Assembly: GCA_008931825.1 (NCBI GenBank)
Contig: QXVZ01030241.1
Coordinates: forward strand, 1-25,290
Direction of reading: 5' to 3'
Length of the DNA: 25,290 nucleotides
Origin: Phallusia fumigata
Lineage: Eukaryota > Chordata > Ascidiacea > Phlebobranchia > Ascidiidae
This document shows, piece after piece, positions 9,438 to 20,507 of the stretch. Position 1 is the stretch's first letter, and every line of letters starts with the position of its first letter. The notes beneath the pieces are model-generated. The model worked only from the letters and a program-made list of their open reading frames with translations, ran no database searches and was not told the DNA's origin. The translations under genes were made by a program, and so were the position numbers.

Positions 9438-11840
9438 ATGCAATGGAATATGTTTTTCTTCATCGTCAAGATATTTTTGACAGGTAAGTGAAAAAAACTC
9501 GTTATTCTCCTTTGGGATCTAATTTGGCTACTTTGAGTATAATAATGTAAATTATTGTAAAATTTTTTGTCTGCAATTTCAATTGCGCGATGTGTTTGTG
9601 CTTCTGTGGGAATTCCCCGAACTGTGAAATATATTTTTAACTTTTAGCAACAACCGCACAATGCTTGCGATTGGGTTGGTTTAGAATTAATTATTTAAAT
9701 TCTTATCCCAAGCCCTGGCCCGTTTCTGACAAAACGTTTATTCGCAAAAAAAAGGAAAACCTGCGTTTTTTAACATTTGCTTCCATTCAACTGCTAAAAC
9801 TCAATCCAGCAACTATTTGACTCTGAATCTTTTGTGTGCAGGTATCCTTGCTCACTTATGCCATGGATCAAAAATTGAAGGTGGTTTTGGTTTAATGCAC
9901 TTCGACGAAACGGAAAATACAACCTTTTCGTGGGAAAAATCTCAAACCAGCTTGTATTTAGCTCTTCATGTATGTGTGCATGACGGAACCCTCGATCTTT
10001 CATCAGTAATTATAGGTAGAAAAACTTATTAGTTTGACAAAAATTGACAGTTGATCTAAGCAACATATTTTTCCGTTTTCACCTGATAATTTAAATGTTT
10101 TCTTTGGTTCCATCACCTGTTTCAGCATCAGTTTTAAAGCTGTTATTGCTTCAAATAGCGTTGTTTGTTGGATTTATTTCGCCCGATTTCTCGTTCGCTT
10201 CTGCCAAAAACCGCTTTCCTGTTCTCCGTTTCAGTGCCCAAATGCAAGTGTTTGGTTGAAGGGAAGCGTGGGACTGCGTTTCTGTTACTAACTTAAAGAT
10301 TCGAATATTGTATTAAAGGTGATTCGCAAGAGGGAGATGGAACTGACAACTGTAAGTGTTTCGTGTTTCGCACCGACACCAGTTGCAACGTGCCAACCAC
10401 CTGTAATCACACAAACACAACGACAATACCGACATCGAGGGTTGCAATAGAGTGCACAGATTGTAATGCTACCATTGCCTATGGATTTTTTGGCTGCCCC
10501 GTTAAAGGTACGTGTCGATCAAAAAGAATCAAGAGTGTACCTATTCCAGTCCGGGAAATCATAACTCGTTGACATAGTTATACTAAAACGTCACAGCTGC
10601 AATACCAACTGCCTTGTGTATTTATGAACAGGGTTTCTCAAACATTTTCCGATGTGACATCGTTAGTCGTTTGGACGTCGCACCGGCGATTACAACTCAA
10701 TACAGACGCTTAGTTATATCAAAGCTATATTGGTGTCAAAACAGTTTAGCTACAAAACGGAATTATTATTCGAGGCCCCTGAAAAATAAAAACGACACAC
10801 CCAGGGGTCGCGACGCACAGTTTGAAACAGCAGTTTTGGGAGATTAGAATGGAATTGTACCAATCACACAAGCCTGTGTGTGTGCGACCAACGGCAAGCG
10901 AAAGGCCTTTGGTTTAGTGTCCTGTTAAAATGTGCAAGTCACTCACTTTTTTGGTTCTACTTTTGCAAAGTGCATTATCCTTCGCTTTTTTCCAGGTTCG
11001 CCTGCAACCGTAGCGGCAGTGCTGCTGGCTTGTTTACTCGTGATCTGCAACATCGTGTGGTTCGTGGTATGGTGGAGGAACTGGAAAACAAAAGACCTGA
11101 GCTGTGTAGACCGAGCGTAGGTGGACTGTTTTATGTTTAGCAACCGAGTGCTTACGTCACTACACCTCTGCAGCATATAAAAACACAGCGTACTGCGCAT
11201 GTATGTGTTTGCTCTGTGTTTAGCTGTCCCGCACTTTGACGCGAGGATATGTCTTAGTTATCATTGGTACGACGCGTTATAAAACCTAGTGGACACTGTT
11301 GAAACAACATGTTGCGTAACTGTTTTGCGTAACTGACAAATACTATCTCTATGTTGATTCGCCCACTGTAGGAAGACATTTGCTTACCATCTACTCTGAG
11401 CTTCTCAAACTCTTTCTATACCGACCCCCGAAATAGAGAAAGATGGCGCATTTTGAAGTCATGCATACATTCTTGAACAGCATGCAAACAGACGCAAAAA
11501 ATAAGAAAAGAGCAAACAACGCCCCTTATCTCATCTTTTTTATCCTGCGTCCAACCTGATAGTCACCAACGACCAGCATAGCGCGCTAGCGCCCTGTTGA
11601 GGACCCTACATTTAGTGTTTTCAATGATCGTGCGTTACACTGTTCAACAGGTCTTCCGTATTATCAAGGGCCTTTGGTTGCCTGAAGCTGCCAAAAAGAT
11701 CAGCAACTGAACCTGCGCCACCACCTGCATCTGTTGACCTTTATGCTACAGTCAAAAAACAAAAGAAAAAGCGTGGCAGCAACAAAAATAGAGCAGATTA
11801 TAATTGCGATGAGGAAAATCCTTATCACACAGTGTCATAA
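9438..11840 (+). CDS. Small single-pass receptor with Cys/N-glycan-rich ectodomain and tyrosine-motif tail; unrecognised family
   Basis: Exons 9438-9483, 9842-10015, 10319-10507, 10996-11116, 11651-11840 (stop TAA). All internal junctions are phase 1 except the last (phase 2); the total is exactly 239 codons plus stop. The start ATG at 9438 gives a signal peptide (MQWNMFFFIVKIFLTG); the ATG at 9443 is in another frame. The ectodomain (about residues 22-136) has about nine Cys and four N-glycan sequons (NTT, NHT, NTT, NAT) with paired-Cys steps such as NCKCF, SCNVPTTC and ECTDC. A TM helix (VAAVLLACLLVICNIVWFVVW) is followed by basic WWRNWK. The tail has a Pro-rich EPAPPPASV, then Y208 (DLYATV), Y227 (DYNCDEE) and Y235 (ENPYHTV). 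The YxxV pair suggests SH2-dependent signalling, though the spacing is too long for an ITAM. I do not recognise the ectodomain. The alternative of no last splice gives stop TAG at 11118-11120 and no tail. Confidence 0.75.
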
Positions 11841-11870
11841 ACTGATTCCCTGTTAATATTGTGCGATAAA

Positions 11871-11970
11871 ATGAACTGCTTTGGTTTTGAATGTAACATA
11901 AGACTGTTATCTATTTACAGTTTAATGAACTGTTTTGGTTTTCTTTTTACATGTTACATAAGACTGTTAT
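11871..11970 (+). repeat. Imperfect two-copy tandem repeat in the 3' UTR of the small receptor
   Basis: 11871-11910 and 11925-11970 share ATGAACTG(C/T)TTTGGTTTT and end in the same ACATAAGACTGTTAT; the second copy has a 6-base T-rich insertion. It begins 30 bases after the stop codon. Confidence 0.8.
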
Positions 11971-12121
11971 TGTTTTAATATTATTTTTTTATTTTCTTGT
12001 GCTTTGCCCACATATAAACCTTTTGTAATGTATCAATGTCTAAAATGCACCATTTTATTTTTAAAAAATAGGTAACCCTAAAATAGAATGCAGTTTAGAT
12101 TTGATATTTACCGGGAAAATG

Positions 12122-12127
12122 AATAAA
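12122..12127 (+). terminator. Candidate polyadenylation signal AATAAA for the small receptor
   Basis: AATAAA 282 bases after the stop at 11838-11840. Another AATAAA occurs near 12360. Which one is used cannot be read from sequence. Confidence 0.4.
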
Positions 12128-13348
12128 CACTGCCTTCAAGTGTAACACATGTAGATATGTAATAGGTATCTAAGGAATGAATTAAGCTAGTAATTACCAA
12201 TCTTGTGTATCCCTATGCATCGATATTGTTGCTTCTCATTCAGATCCGCCACATAAACTTGTACCCAGTTTCAGTTCAATCTTGTACCCTTCCTGTTTCT
12301 TAATATGCACATGGAATAACAAATTAACGGCTGTTTTAGACTAGAATAATTCTTGGCAAAATAAATGTCATAAATTCCTGTACACTCTAAAGTCAGAAAT
12401 TGCCAAGCTGGCATGCTTTTCATGATTTGTAATTCATTCCCATTACAACTCGGGTAAGTAGCAATGCAGCAGTTAGCCCATTAGCTGAAGGTTTCACATT
12501 GCTGCATGATATAAACTGCAGCTATATTTGATGAAAAAATACTTTTCCTATGCCATGTAAATGAATGCAGACATTGTTTGGAATCATACTGCCTACAAGT
12601 GAAACTAACGAGACAGCACACACAATAAATCATTAGGGACATACGTTTTGAGTATATGTGTGCTAAAGTACAAACTTACTGAAGTAAACTTACTTGGGTT
12701 CTTCATGGTATAAACTTTTAAACTCTGAATTCACAAAGCAAATCAGAGAATGTCAAACTTTAGTGCCTTTTGTATTTTTGTCTCTGGTTTGCTGATGAAT
12801 GGGACTAAAAATAAAAAATGCATATTGTTTTTCTTTAAAATTTTCTTCACCAGGATTCATATTTAGAAACAAAATAATGGTCAATTTTGAAAAATGCTCA
12901 TGCCTATTGTAGAACTAAACTGGAAACAATTGTATCAAGCAAAAAGTAAATTGAAGGTTAACTTTCGTTTTAGTTAATGTTTTGTACTGCACAATTTAAA
13001 AAAAACAGTTTTCTCACTACACAGTGTTTAAAAACAAGAGTAAATGTCTAGGAAAAAACATTTTACATTACTAAGTTATTTTGGTTCTAAACAAAGAATT
13101 TGAAATGTAATTGTGCTTCATAAACCAATGCCACCGTTCAGGTTTGAAGCCTCTTAGACCTTATTTGCAATTAAATAAGACCCAATTCCTAAAATAGGCC
13201 AAAGTAAGGTTGAAACTTTATCATTTTTCCAGATGGAATAATGCGCCATCGAAAACATGAAATGGAGATGTACCAATCCCTACATTATGTGTTAGTTTTA
13301 CCAGACGAAAAAAACGACTGGAAAAAACTTTGCAACGTACGTTGGGTA
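12128..13348. other. AT-rich intergenic DNA
   Basis: No open frame with family features, no tRNA-like cloverleaf and no repeat array seen. Some of it may be an extended 3' UTR of the upstream gene. Confidence 0.5.
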
Positions 13349-13399
13349 AATCAGCCTATGACTCGGTGCACGAACAAACAATTTGCATAGCGCCTGTCT
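13349..13399 (+). promoter_or_regulatory. Conserved upstream block with octamer ATTTGCAT, CTLD receptor 1
   Basis: This 51-bp block aligns without gaps to 19922-19972 upstream of the paralog, with 40 of 51 bases identical by hand count. It contains ATTTGCAT (13381-13388), reverse complement of the POU/octamer site ATGCAAAT, and GGTGCACGAA, both kept in the paralog. It lies about 480 bases before the ATG. Function as an enhancer is inferred. Confidence 0.5.
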
Positions 13400-13757
13400 G
13401 GAGAACAATGTTTCAAGAACTCATAACACACATAACAAAATCCGTGCCTGTCTTAATGCTTTTGACGCCGGAACATCGCGTCGTAAAATCCGGTAAGAAA
13501 TATGAAACTTGCTTGGAATGGCAAGGACCGTCGGTTTTGTTTTTTTGCTGCTCGACTGCGTGGTGGGCAACGAGTTCATTGAAAATATTCGCAACGTTGT
13601 TATTTTAAACACCTATAACCCAGAATTTGTTTGCTGTGGCAAAAAAACAGTTCGAAAAGCTTCTTACTTTATTTTATAAATAAATTTAAAGGATGCCTGC
13701 ACGAAAGCTAGTGGTTTGCGCGATTGCCGGATACAGATCCTATTACGTACCGAGGAC

Positions 13758-13764
13758 TATAAAA
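13758..13764 (+). promoter_or_regulatory. Candidate TATA box of CTLD receptor 1
   Basis: TATAAAA, 112 bases before the ATG at 13876. A start site about 30 bases on would leave a 5' leader of about 85 bases. The paralog has no clear equivalent at the same place. Confidence 0.4.
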
Positions 13765-13875
13765 TAAGCAGCTTATAATGTTTGATCATCAACAGAATTG
13801 TTCATGAAAACATACCATTACTCGATTGACTTATCTTTGTAAATTTATCTACAGATCTTCGTCGCTGTCACAGAA

Positions 13876-16800
13876 ATGAAACTTGGTCAAACTGCACTGT
13901 ATATTGTTTTCGCCAACTGCTGCATCATATATCAAGTTGTCAGTGACTCTGAAGGCGTCAACGACAAGACTTCTCCATTTCCATCTTGCTTTCCCGCTGT
14001 AGGAGCAGTAGAAGACGTCATTTACACATTTGGCCGACAAATCGTTGAAGCCAATACTGCAAAGCATAGATGTTTATCCCAGGGTGGACAGCTTGCCGTT
14101 TTAAAAGATGCAAAAACGACTAAATCTGTTACAGACCTTATGACACAGAGATACATACGAGGTTTGTTGTTAAATAAAAGTGTTTAGTCGGTGAATATTA
14201 CTTCTTATTAACGTTCGGATTGTTGTTACATTCAAGCTTGACACAATAGTTGTCAATTTTGACAAATGTAGCAACTATAACTAACATTTAAATGTGCGTC
14301 TAATAATTTGCCGAACAAAATTTGTGTTACTTGTTATTACTTTACAGTTATTTCATACTTGCTCTAAGGTTTAAAGCGACTTTATATTTATCAACTGCCC
14401 TCTGGTGATGGAGTGTTCACTTTTGACGAACACCTTTCCATCACTGAGAACAACGTGTTACAGAAAAAGTGGTATCTGGACTTTTATGATCGGTTTGTTT
14501 GCTCTTTTATACGTTTTATTCTTGCAGGTTTTTCACCACTAACTGAGCCACCGTTGAACTGCACGCCTCCATGCAGTTCCGTGGGATTAGCGTAACTTTA
14601 AAAACGCCAATTGCCAAAATAAATATGTCTACAAAATCAATATTTACAGGTTATTACCAAGTCTGACTATTACAGTCATTATAAAAGCCCACAGATTACT
14701 AAAACTCCGCCGAACCTCATGATCGCATTGATTTAGTGGTGGTGTGCATTTTTTGGGGGTTTATTTTTGAAATTGAAAAACTTGTTGATTAAAAATTAAA
14801 CGCCTTGTATCTGTTTCGCTTGCAGTAATGCTAGTGAACGTTTGACTACCAACGTTACCTTTTGCCAAAAAAACACTACAAACGTATGGAAAGTGGCAGT
14901 TGGAAGAAATTGCGAAGACCCTTCCGATCCAGGTAGGCTAATAGTTTAAACTTATGCTCGTTAAGTTGAATCGTTAAAAAAGCCGATGTTTCTGCATTGT
15001 ATTTTTTCCAACTATATGCCATCTTTGTGTGTCGTAGAACACAAAATGACGTAGCCACTTAAAAGTTGAAACAAACTAGTCATTACCGAAGGTCCGTAAG
15101 TTGGACTTGTTTCGCTTTGTCCTGATTAAAAACCTGCATTTTGGCACTCTAAGCGAAAGAGTACAGAAATTGTTCTGCCTTTTTGCCTTTTTATACCTCG
15201 ATGAGTATAAAAAAGGCAAAACCAGCGTTTTTGGCATGTCTTCGCCTTACAAAGTGCAACCAATCAACAAAGCTAACTTTTAGTTTTAAAGGGCACTAAA
15301 TTTTTCTACTGCTATATAATTGCCAAAACATCACTAATTTTTTTTCTGTTACGTATTTTTGACCATTTGTTTCAGATTTAAATCTGATGTTTGTTCTTTA
15401 TGCTTTTCGTGAGCCTATTCCATCGTGGACAACAATTTACGTGGAACAGAGTTACGGAATATATTCATTCCTACAAAAAACAGTGAATTCCAGTAAATGG
15501 CTCGACGGGAAATTTTATCTACCAGGTGAGCAAAAAATCAGGACAAATACATCTAAACAGATGCAACTTATGTCGGCGATAAAATCGCATTAAACGTCAA
15601 CGATTTTAGCCGTACATGAGAGGCCAACTGCCTGAAAAGTCGCTTTACGTAGGATGCTTATATTGTCTGATTGCCTATCTACCAGTAATTAGATCAATGC
15701 AATGCCTTTGCAGTGCGTAACGTGTTTCTCGGAGCTCGATTTGACATATCAAGGAAACTGTGGTTTTGGAATGACGGAACTAAGGCCAACTTTTCTACAG
15801 CAAAAGTGACTTGGTGTGAGCAGAGAGCTTTGCGATAGGGAATGGTTGGGAAGAAACCACAAGACTCTGTATTGGCCATCTTGCCTCGTACGTCTGCCAA
15901 GTTAAATGTGAGTATTGTAGAGTTGGGCAACGGCGAGTGTTCAACGCATTTCAAGGCGTCATTTCCGATACAATTTAAAACGGTTTCTCGTCCATGTCCA
16001 AACATCTGTCATTGTTTTTTATCTTCAAGTTTTTTTGTTTTTACCTGACGAAAACAAACCTTAGAGAGCCCAAAGACTATCAACGAAAACATTTTAATTG
16101 GGGTGATTTTATATAACCATACCTTTATTAGTCCTGTTTTACGCGTTTTACCTCAACATAAAACATAATTAAGCTTCAAAAGAAATGCAATTGGAGCTAT
16201 TGCAACCGTTTTTCCCAGTGTCAAAGGCAAGCCGCGAAAAAAAATGTTTGCACCCTAATTTCATACAGTAGCTATTTGCATGTAACACTAAAGTTTGAAT
16301 TTGGTTAAACCAGTTACTACAGAGGTGACGTCGTTTCCTTGTGATCCTGCTACGATGTCAATCAAGTGGTCGGGGCTTACCCATGTCATCACAACATATT
16401 CGCTAAACGGCAAGGTAATATCGCACATGTTGTGAATTGTACATATGCGATTGCATTTAATAGCAGAGTTACTTGTGTTTTTGCCTAGGTCCTGATTGAG
16501 ACTTTACACGGCCGGATCATTAACGCCAATTATGATGATCTCACTGCTAACATAACTAACCTCAAAGCGTCCACGAGTTACACTGCAAAGGTTTGAGCTT
16601 TGGCGTTATAAAAAATAAGGTCATAATTTTTGACCGGTTTGTTTTCGCATTTTAATGGACGCCCAAAATGTGTAGGCTGATCGTTTCCTTACTTATCTAC
16701 TAAAAGATTAAAAATTAGCACTTAACTTTGGTAGGTCACAGTACTGCTTGATGGATGCACTTTAACAAACGTGACGTCATTGGTCCACTTCACCACTTTA

Positions 16801-18996
16801 AAAATTCCCCCTGCGAATTGTTTTTCAGGTAAAAGTTTCCTGATTTTTTTCTGGTCCCCTGTGCTTTCAAATTTCCTCAAGAGCTGGTGACGTTATTTAT
16901 GTTTGTTTGGTTCAAAAATGCGATTTTCTGACAAGCAAAAATGTGTTTATTGTCAGTTACGCTGCCCGTAAAAAAGTTGAATTGATATTGCAATAAACTG
17001 CTGTGATGTCACATGATGCGAAATAGTTTTCCTGTTTGGTAAATTTTACTAATAAATAAAACCAATTAAAACACTAAAAAAAGTTTTGTCTGAATAATGG
17101 CTTTAACAACATGTATTAATGTATTTTTCACTATTTCCCTACCTCTGCAGTTGCATGGCATACATTCAACTGTTTTATCATAAACTGTTCAAAAACAAAT
17201 ATTATGACTGTTTACTATTGAAACGGTACCAAAATACATATGACAAAAAAACAAAAAAACAAATTTCATACACTTGTCTTGCTTTATGGACATGTTTTCT
17301 ATTCAGTTACTACATGGACGACATCACATATTTGCTACCCAAACAGGATATCAATACATTGGTCCGGGCTTTCCCAAATTATTAAAGAACATTCTCTGAA
17401 AGCCAAGGTGCTGTTCAAACTTATGGTCATCATTTAAAGAATCGCAGAAATTCGTGATTTTGATGTTGATTGGCTTTTTTTGTGCAGCAATTATGCACAT
17501 TTAATTTGAAACTGCATTTGTTTTAACATTTGGGAGTTGAAATTTAAACACAAGCGTGGTTATGTTGCAAATGTCATTACACACAAAGTCGTACTATTTT
17601 GCAGTGGCTTTCAAACGTAAACATTGAAATATCTTTCATTGATTAAACTCATATTTCCTCATACTTTTTACCCCATTTGTCCTTTTCCATGAAGGTGTCA
17701 ATAAAAACTTCCAACAATCAAACTATTACGGTGCATTACTCCAAACAGTCTGCAGATGTTCTGAACCTCCAACCAGCAACACAATACAGTGCACAGGTTT
17801 GATCTAGTTAAGAATTTTTAAGAACATTTGCTTTTTGTTTGTCCTGATTTTCGTGGTTTTATAAACACAGAATATAATGTCTCAAAGGTTTTGAGCACTC
17901 ACCACTTGTTTGTTTTAAAGTCTATTGGTTGCCTACAGTCGTGCCACATTATCACGTCGCGATAGGCATCGACACAATACAGGAAATATACACGACGTTA
18001 CAGGAAACATACTGCTGCTTATAGCCCTGTACAAAACGTACTTGTCTAACACATTACTGCAGTAGCCCGTAATGATATTATCTTTTTATTTTAGCTGACA
18101 GTTTTGCTTAAAGGCGATTTCTCAACATTCGTGACATCTGAAATTAATTTTACGTCCTTGACTAATCGTTCTGCGAATTGCGCCTCAGGTAAGATCTGTG
18201 ATGTTTTAAGTACTGTATTATTGGTACAATTTATTTGAAACAGAAAATCTTCCCACGGGAACGTTGGCTGGAATTATATCCGGAAGCGCAATTGGATTTA
18301 TCCTGATTACAACGTCGTTGGTTGCTTTGGCCGTTTTCTGTTGCGCAAAACAAAGGTTGTGTTTATAAAACAAAAAAGTAACATCTTAAGCTTTGTACTT
18401 GCTAAACAGACGACACATTACACACTACCAAGTGCATTTAACGCAGTTCAAAACACTAAAAACACACATCTAAATGCTGTTATAGTTGCAGGTCAAAAGA
18501 TCCATCGCAAGAAAGAGAGAACACCCGTGTTGAATCCCCGAAAAGTATATCAGGTGACTTGTTAAAAGTGCATGTAGACTTGGTTCGGTGTATGACTGGA
18601 AATGGAACGAAGTTGCTGTGGTATCAAACATAAGAGTAATTTCAATGTCCAAATAACAACTCAAGCCTAGTCAAATGAACAAAGAGTTTTACGACTAGAA
18701 CATAGTTCGATAGAAACGACTGAAGTAAAGTCCAAAACTCGAATCGTTTATGCCCATTGTTGTTTGTAGGTTTAGCCATGGTTAGTAATACGTTCGGATA
18801 ATTTTAGAACATAAACAAGGATCAAATTAATTTAGTGTTAAAAATCCAAAATCCACAAGCGCAGTTTTTGTGTGATGGCTGTGTTTCAGCAGTCCCTCTA
18901 CCTCACCTGTACGAGTTGGAAAGCGAGCAAACAAGCTACATCAACTTTGCAAGCAACTTTCACCCCGGAGCTGAACAAGCGCCTTATGAAAACTGA
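13876..18996 (+). CDS. Split-CTLD / two-FN3 single-pass receptor 1, with a 1-base frameshift in the CTLD
   Basis: Exons: 13876-14161, 14369-14492, 14826-14932, 15376-15525, 15714-15907, 16314-16414, 16489-16590, 16735-16828, 17307-17407, 17695-17796, 18095-18188, 18244-18355, 18492-18553, 18890-18996 (stop TGA). Domain order: signal peptide (MKLGQTALYIVFANCC); first half of a CTLD (HRCLSQGGQLAVLKDA); about 127 residues of insertion over three exons; second half of the CTLD (FLGARF, LWFWNDGTKANF, YVCQVK); two FN3 domains, each from three exons of 101/102/94 bases; TM helix (LAGIISGSAIGFILITTSLV) with juxtamembrane CC; tail with YELE, SYINFA and PYEN at the C-terminus. Length would be about 578 aa if in frame. 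Exon 5 is one base shorter than the paralog's (194 vs 195), giving TAG at 15836-15838 and a secreted 263-residue product as written. All other exons stay open and in phase, so a recent lesion, polymorphism or sequencing error is likely. Probable role: cell-surface recognition with Grb2-type (YxN) signalling; inferred. Confidence 0.8.
15181..15221 (+). repeat. Near-perfect inverted repeat (hairpin) inside an intron
   Basis: Left arm 15181-15196 (TTTTGCCTTTTTATAC), loop CTCGATGA, right arm 15205-15221 complementary over all 16 bases with one extra A. It lies in the intron 14933-15375; the paralog's matching intron 21628-21995 shows no such hairpin. Confidence 0.8.
15714..15907 (+). other. Frameshifted CTLD C-terminal exon of receptor 1
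   Basis: Frame 1 reads VRNVFLGARFDI through EQRALR then TAG (15836-15838). Shifting by one base just there restores GNGWEETTRLCIGHLASYVC, which aligns with GIGWKPTNKNCSGEPGLFVC of the paralog exon 22375-22569. Lengths are 194 and 195 bases, and splice sites are intact at both ends. Confidence 0.85.
18890..18996 (+). other. Tyrosine-bearing cytoplasmic tail exon of receptor 1
   Basis: Acceptor GTGTTTCAG (ends 18889) joins in phase 1 to donor GTGACT at 18554. The exon encodes AVPLPHLYELESEQTSYINF followed by a short stretch ending in PYEN and TGA. YIN and YEN fit the Grb2 SH2 rule pY-x-N. If the intron 18554-18889 is retained, the frame instead ends at TAA 18631-18633 with no such motif. Confidence 0.6.
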
Positions 18997-19921
18997 TTTT
19001 TATGCAAAGATCTTTGTTGTTTTATATGGACGAAAATCGATTGTAACCAATTATTTCCTTGTGTTTGACCGACCGATTAAGCGTTTAATAAGTTTTCCGT
19101 GTTATTAATTACTATTTCGATTTTTTGTGTTTTGTGATAAGTTAATCATTTAAAACGTTAACTTTTTCGGACACAATTATTTTAACATTGAGCAGCAGCA
19201 AATCTACCGAGCAGTTTGGTTGTAGCGCAAATTTAGCAGACGAATTGCAGATCGCCGCGTCAAGATGTCAAAATACACAAAAATGACATCGAAAAAACGC
19301 CACGAAATTGACAGTCGCTCTTACAAGATGTTGTCAATCATATAGGTAAGGATATAGGTAACCATCATAGAAACAAACATTATAAAATTCGCCGTAATGA
19401 TAAATACTGAATATTCTCACGCTACATGATCGGGAACAAACAAACTGGTTTAGGTCTATATCCAAAATCTACTTTAATTGTTTGACAAGGCGAGGTCGAT
19501 AACACATTTTTCATAATCTGTGAAATGCTCTCATCGATAATCTAGACAGCCTTAAATATAGCGCAATTACGTGGATAACGTGGTTTGGAAAGCAAATGGC
19601 CGTTACGCAGTAGCCAGATTCCACATCGAAAATTATCATCAGGCAAGCAAAATTTGACTTGGCTTTAGCGTCACAGAGCGTGGAGCATTGCATGTTTGGC
19701 CGCCATTTAGAGTAACGCCTGGAAAACTGGAAACTTTTGGCGGCAATAGCAAGTAAATAACTTCCCATTACCATATCGGAAGCTGATAGGTTGCATCGCG
19801 TAATTTTGCGGTTTGCGTCACAAAGCGGGTAAGCGCTGCGTCATCAATGCATCGATCGTGCTCAGTAGAACAAAATACCCAACAAAAACATAACGTCAAT
19901 ATATTTACCAGACACTGATCT
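18997..19921. other. Intergenic DNA between the two CTLD receptors
   Basis: No AATAAA near the stop of the upstream gene and no supported gene. Open frames here on either strand show no domain features. Confidence 0.45.
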
Positions 19922-19972
19922 AATCAGCCGATGAGCAGGTGCACGAATCATTCATTTGCATAAAGCCTGTCT
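19922..19972 (+). promoter_or_regulatory. Conserved upstream block with octamer ATTTGCAT, CTLD receptor 2
   Basis: Gap-free partner of 13349-13399. The octamer is at 19954-19961, about 545 bases before the ATG at 20508. Similarity fades on both sides, though TTTACCAGAC occurs shortly upstream of both blocks. Confidence 0.5.
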
Positions 19973-20507
19973 TCAGAAAATTTCTATGGGTGACTCATCA
20001 TAAAGCGACGTGTGCCTGACAAGGCTTACACGTCGAAAATATGCCCTGTCCCGTATTATAAGATATAGAAATTTTAGATCAAGCGCTTCGCTTGCAGAAT
20101 AGCAAGAATGTTGCTTTTGAGTTTTTAGGATTTGACAGCGGTAAGTCATGCGTAAAGTCGATTGCAGAAAAATAGGGGTGTAGCAATTTACAAACCATAA
20201 AAAGTAATTGGAACAAAACTTTTGGCCTCCTTCGAACGTCTCTGAAAATTTGGCTGCATAAATTCGGAAAAGTAACCCAATTTAAGGTGGTTAAAGTCAT
20301 TTATGTTATCCTGTACAGTTCAGGTCATTGAGTCGTGCCTGCGTTGTAGTCTTTGGGATTCTTGTAAAACGAATATATTTTAAAGTGCAGCTAATATAAT
20401 GCCTGACTTTGGATGATTATTTTTATGTGTTTTGCTAGTTAACTAATGTTTACTGTAATTAATTTTTATACATTAACAACATTTTAATGCTTTTGACTTG
20501 CCCTGTA

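Noticed and set aside
9443-9483. Alternative ATG at 9443 for the small receptor
   Set aside because: Gives a charged, non-signal N-terminus out of frame with the downstream exons; the ATG at 9438 gives a signal peptide in frame.
11380-11460. Possible exon after CACTGTAG near 11371 in the small receptor
   Set aside because: In the required phase it meets a TGA within ten codons; the acceptor at 11650 gives a long open tail that completes whole codons.
11651-11840. Calling the receptor tail an ITIM or ITAM
   Set aside because: Residues at Y-2 are Asp and Asn, not hydrophobic, and the two YxxV motifs are 23 residues apart, so neither consensus is met.
13330-13608. 92-codon frame upstream of CTLD receptor 1
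   Set aside because: Part of it is the conserved upstream block, and the corresponding DNA at 19922-19972 has no matching protein frame, so the conservation is not coding.
14527-14595. Extra exon after CTTGCAG in the intron 14493-14825
   Set aside because: It has no counterpart in the paralog, and the exon at 14826-14932 matches 21521-21627 in length (107) and phase.
17119-17437. Open frames over the exon 17307-17407
   Set aside because: They read the FN3 exon in the wrong frame or run through its flanking introns; the paralog exon 23960-24060 fixes the frame.
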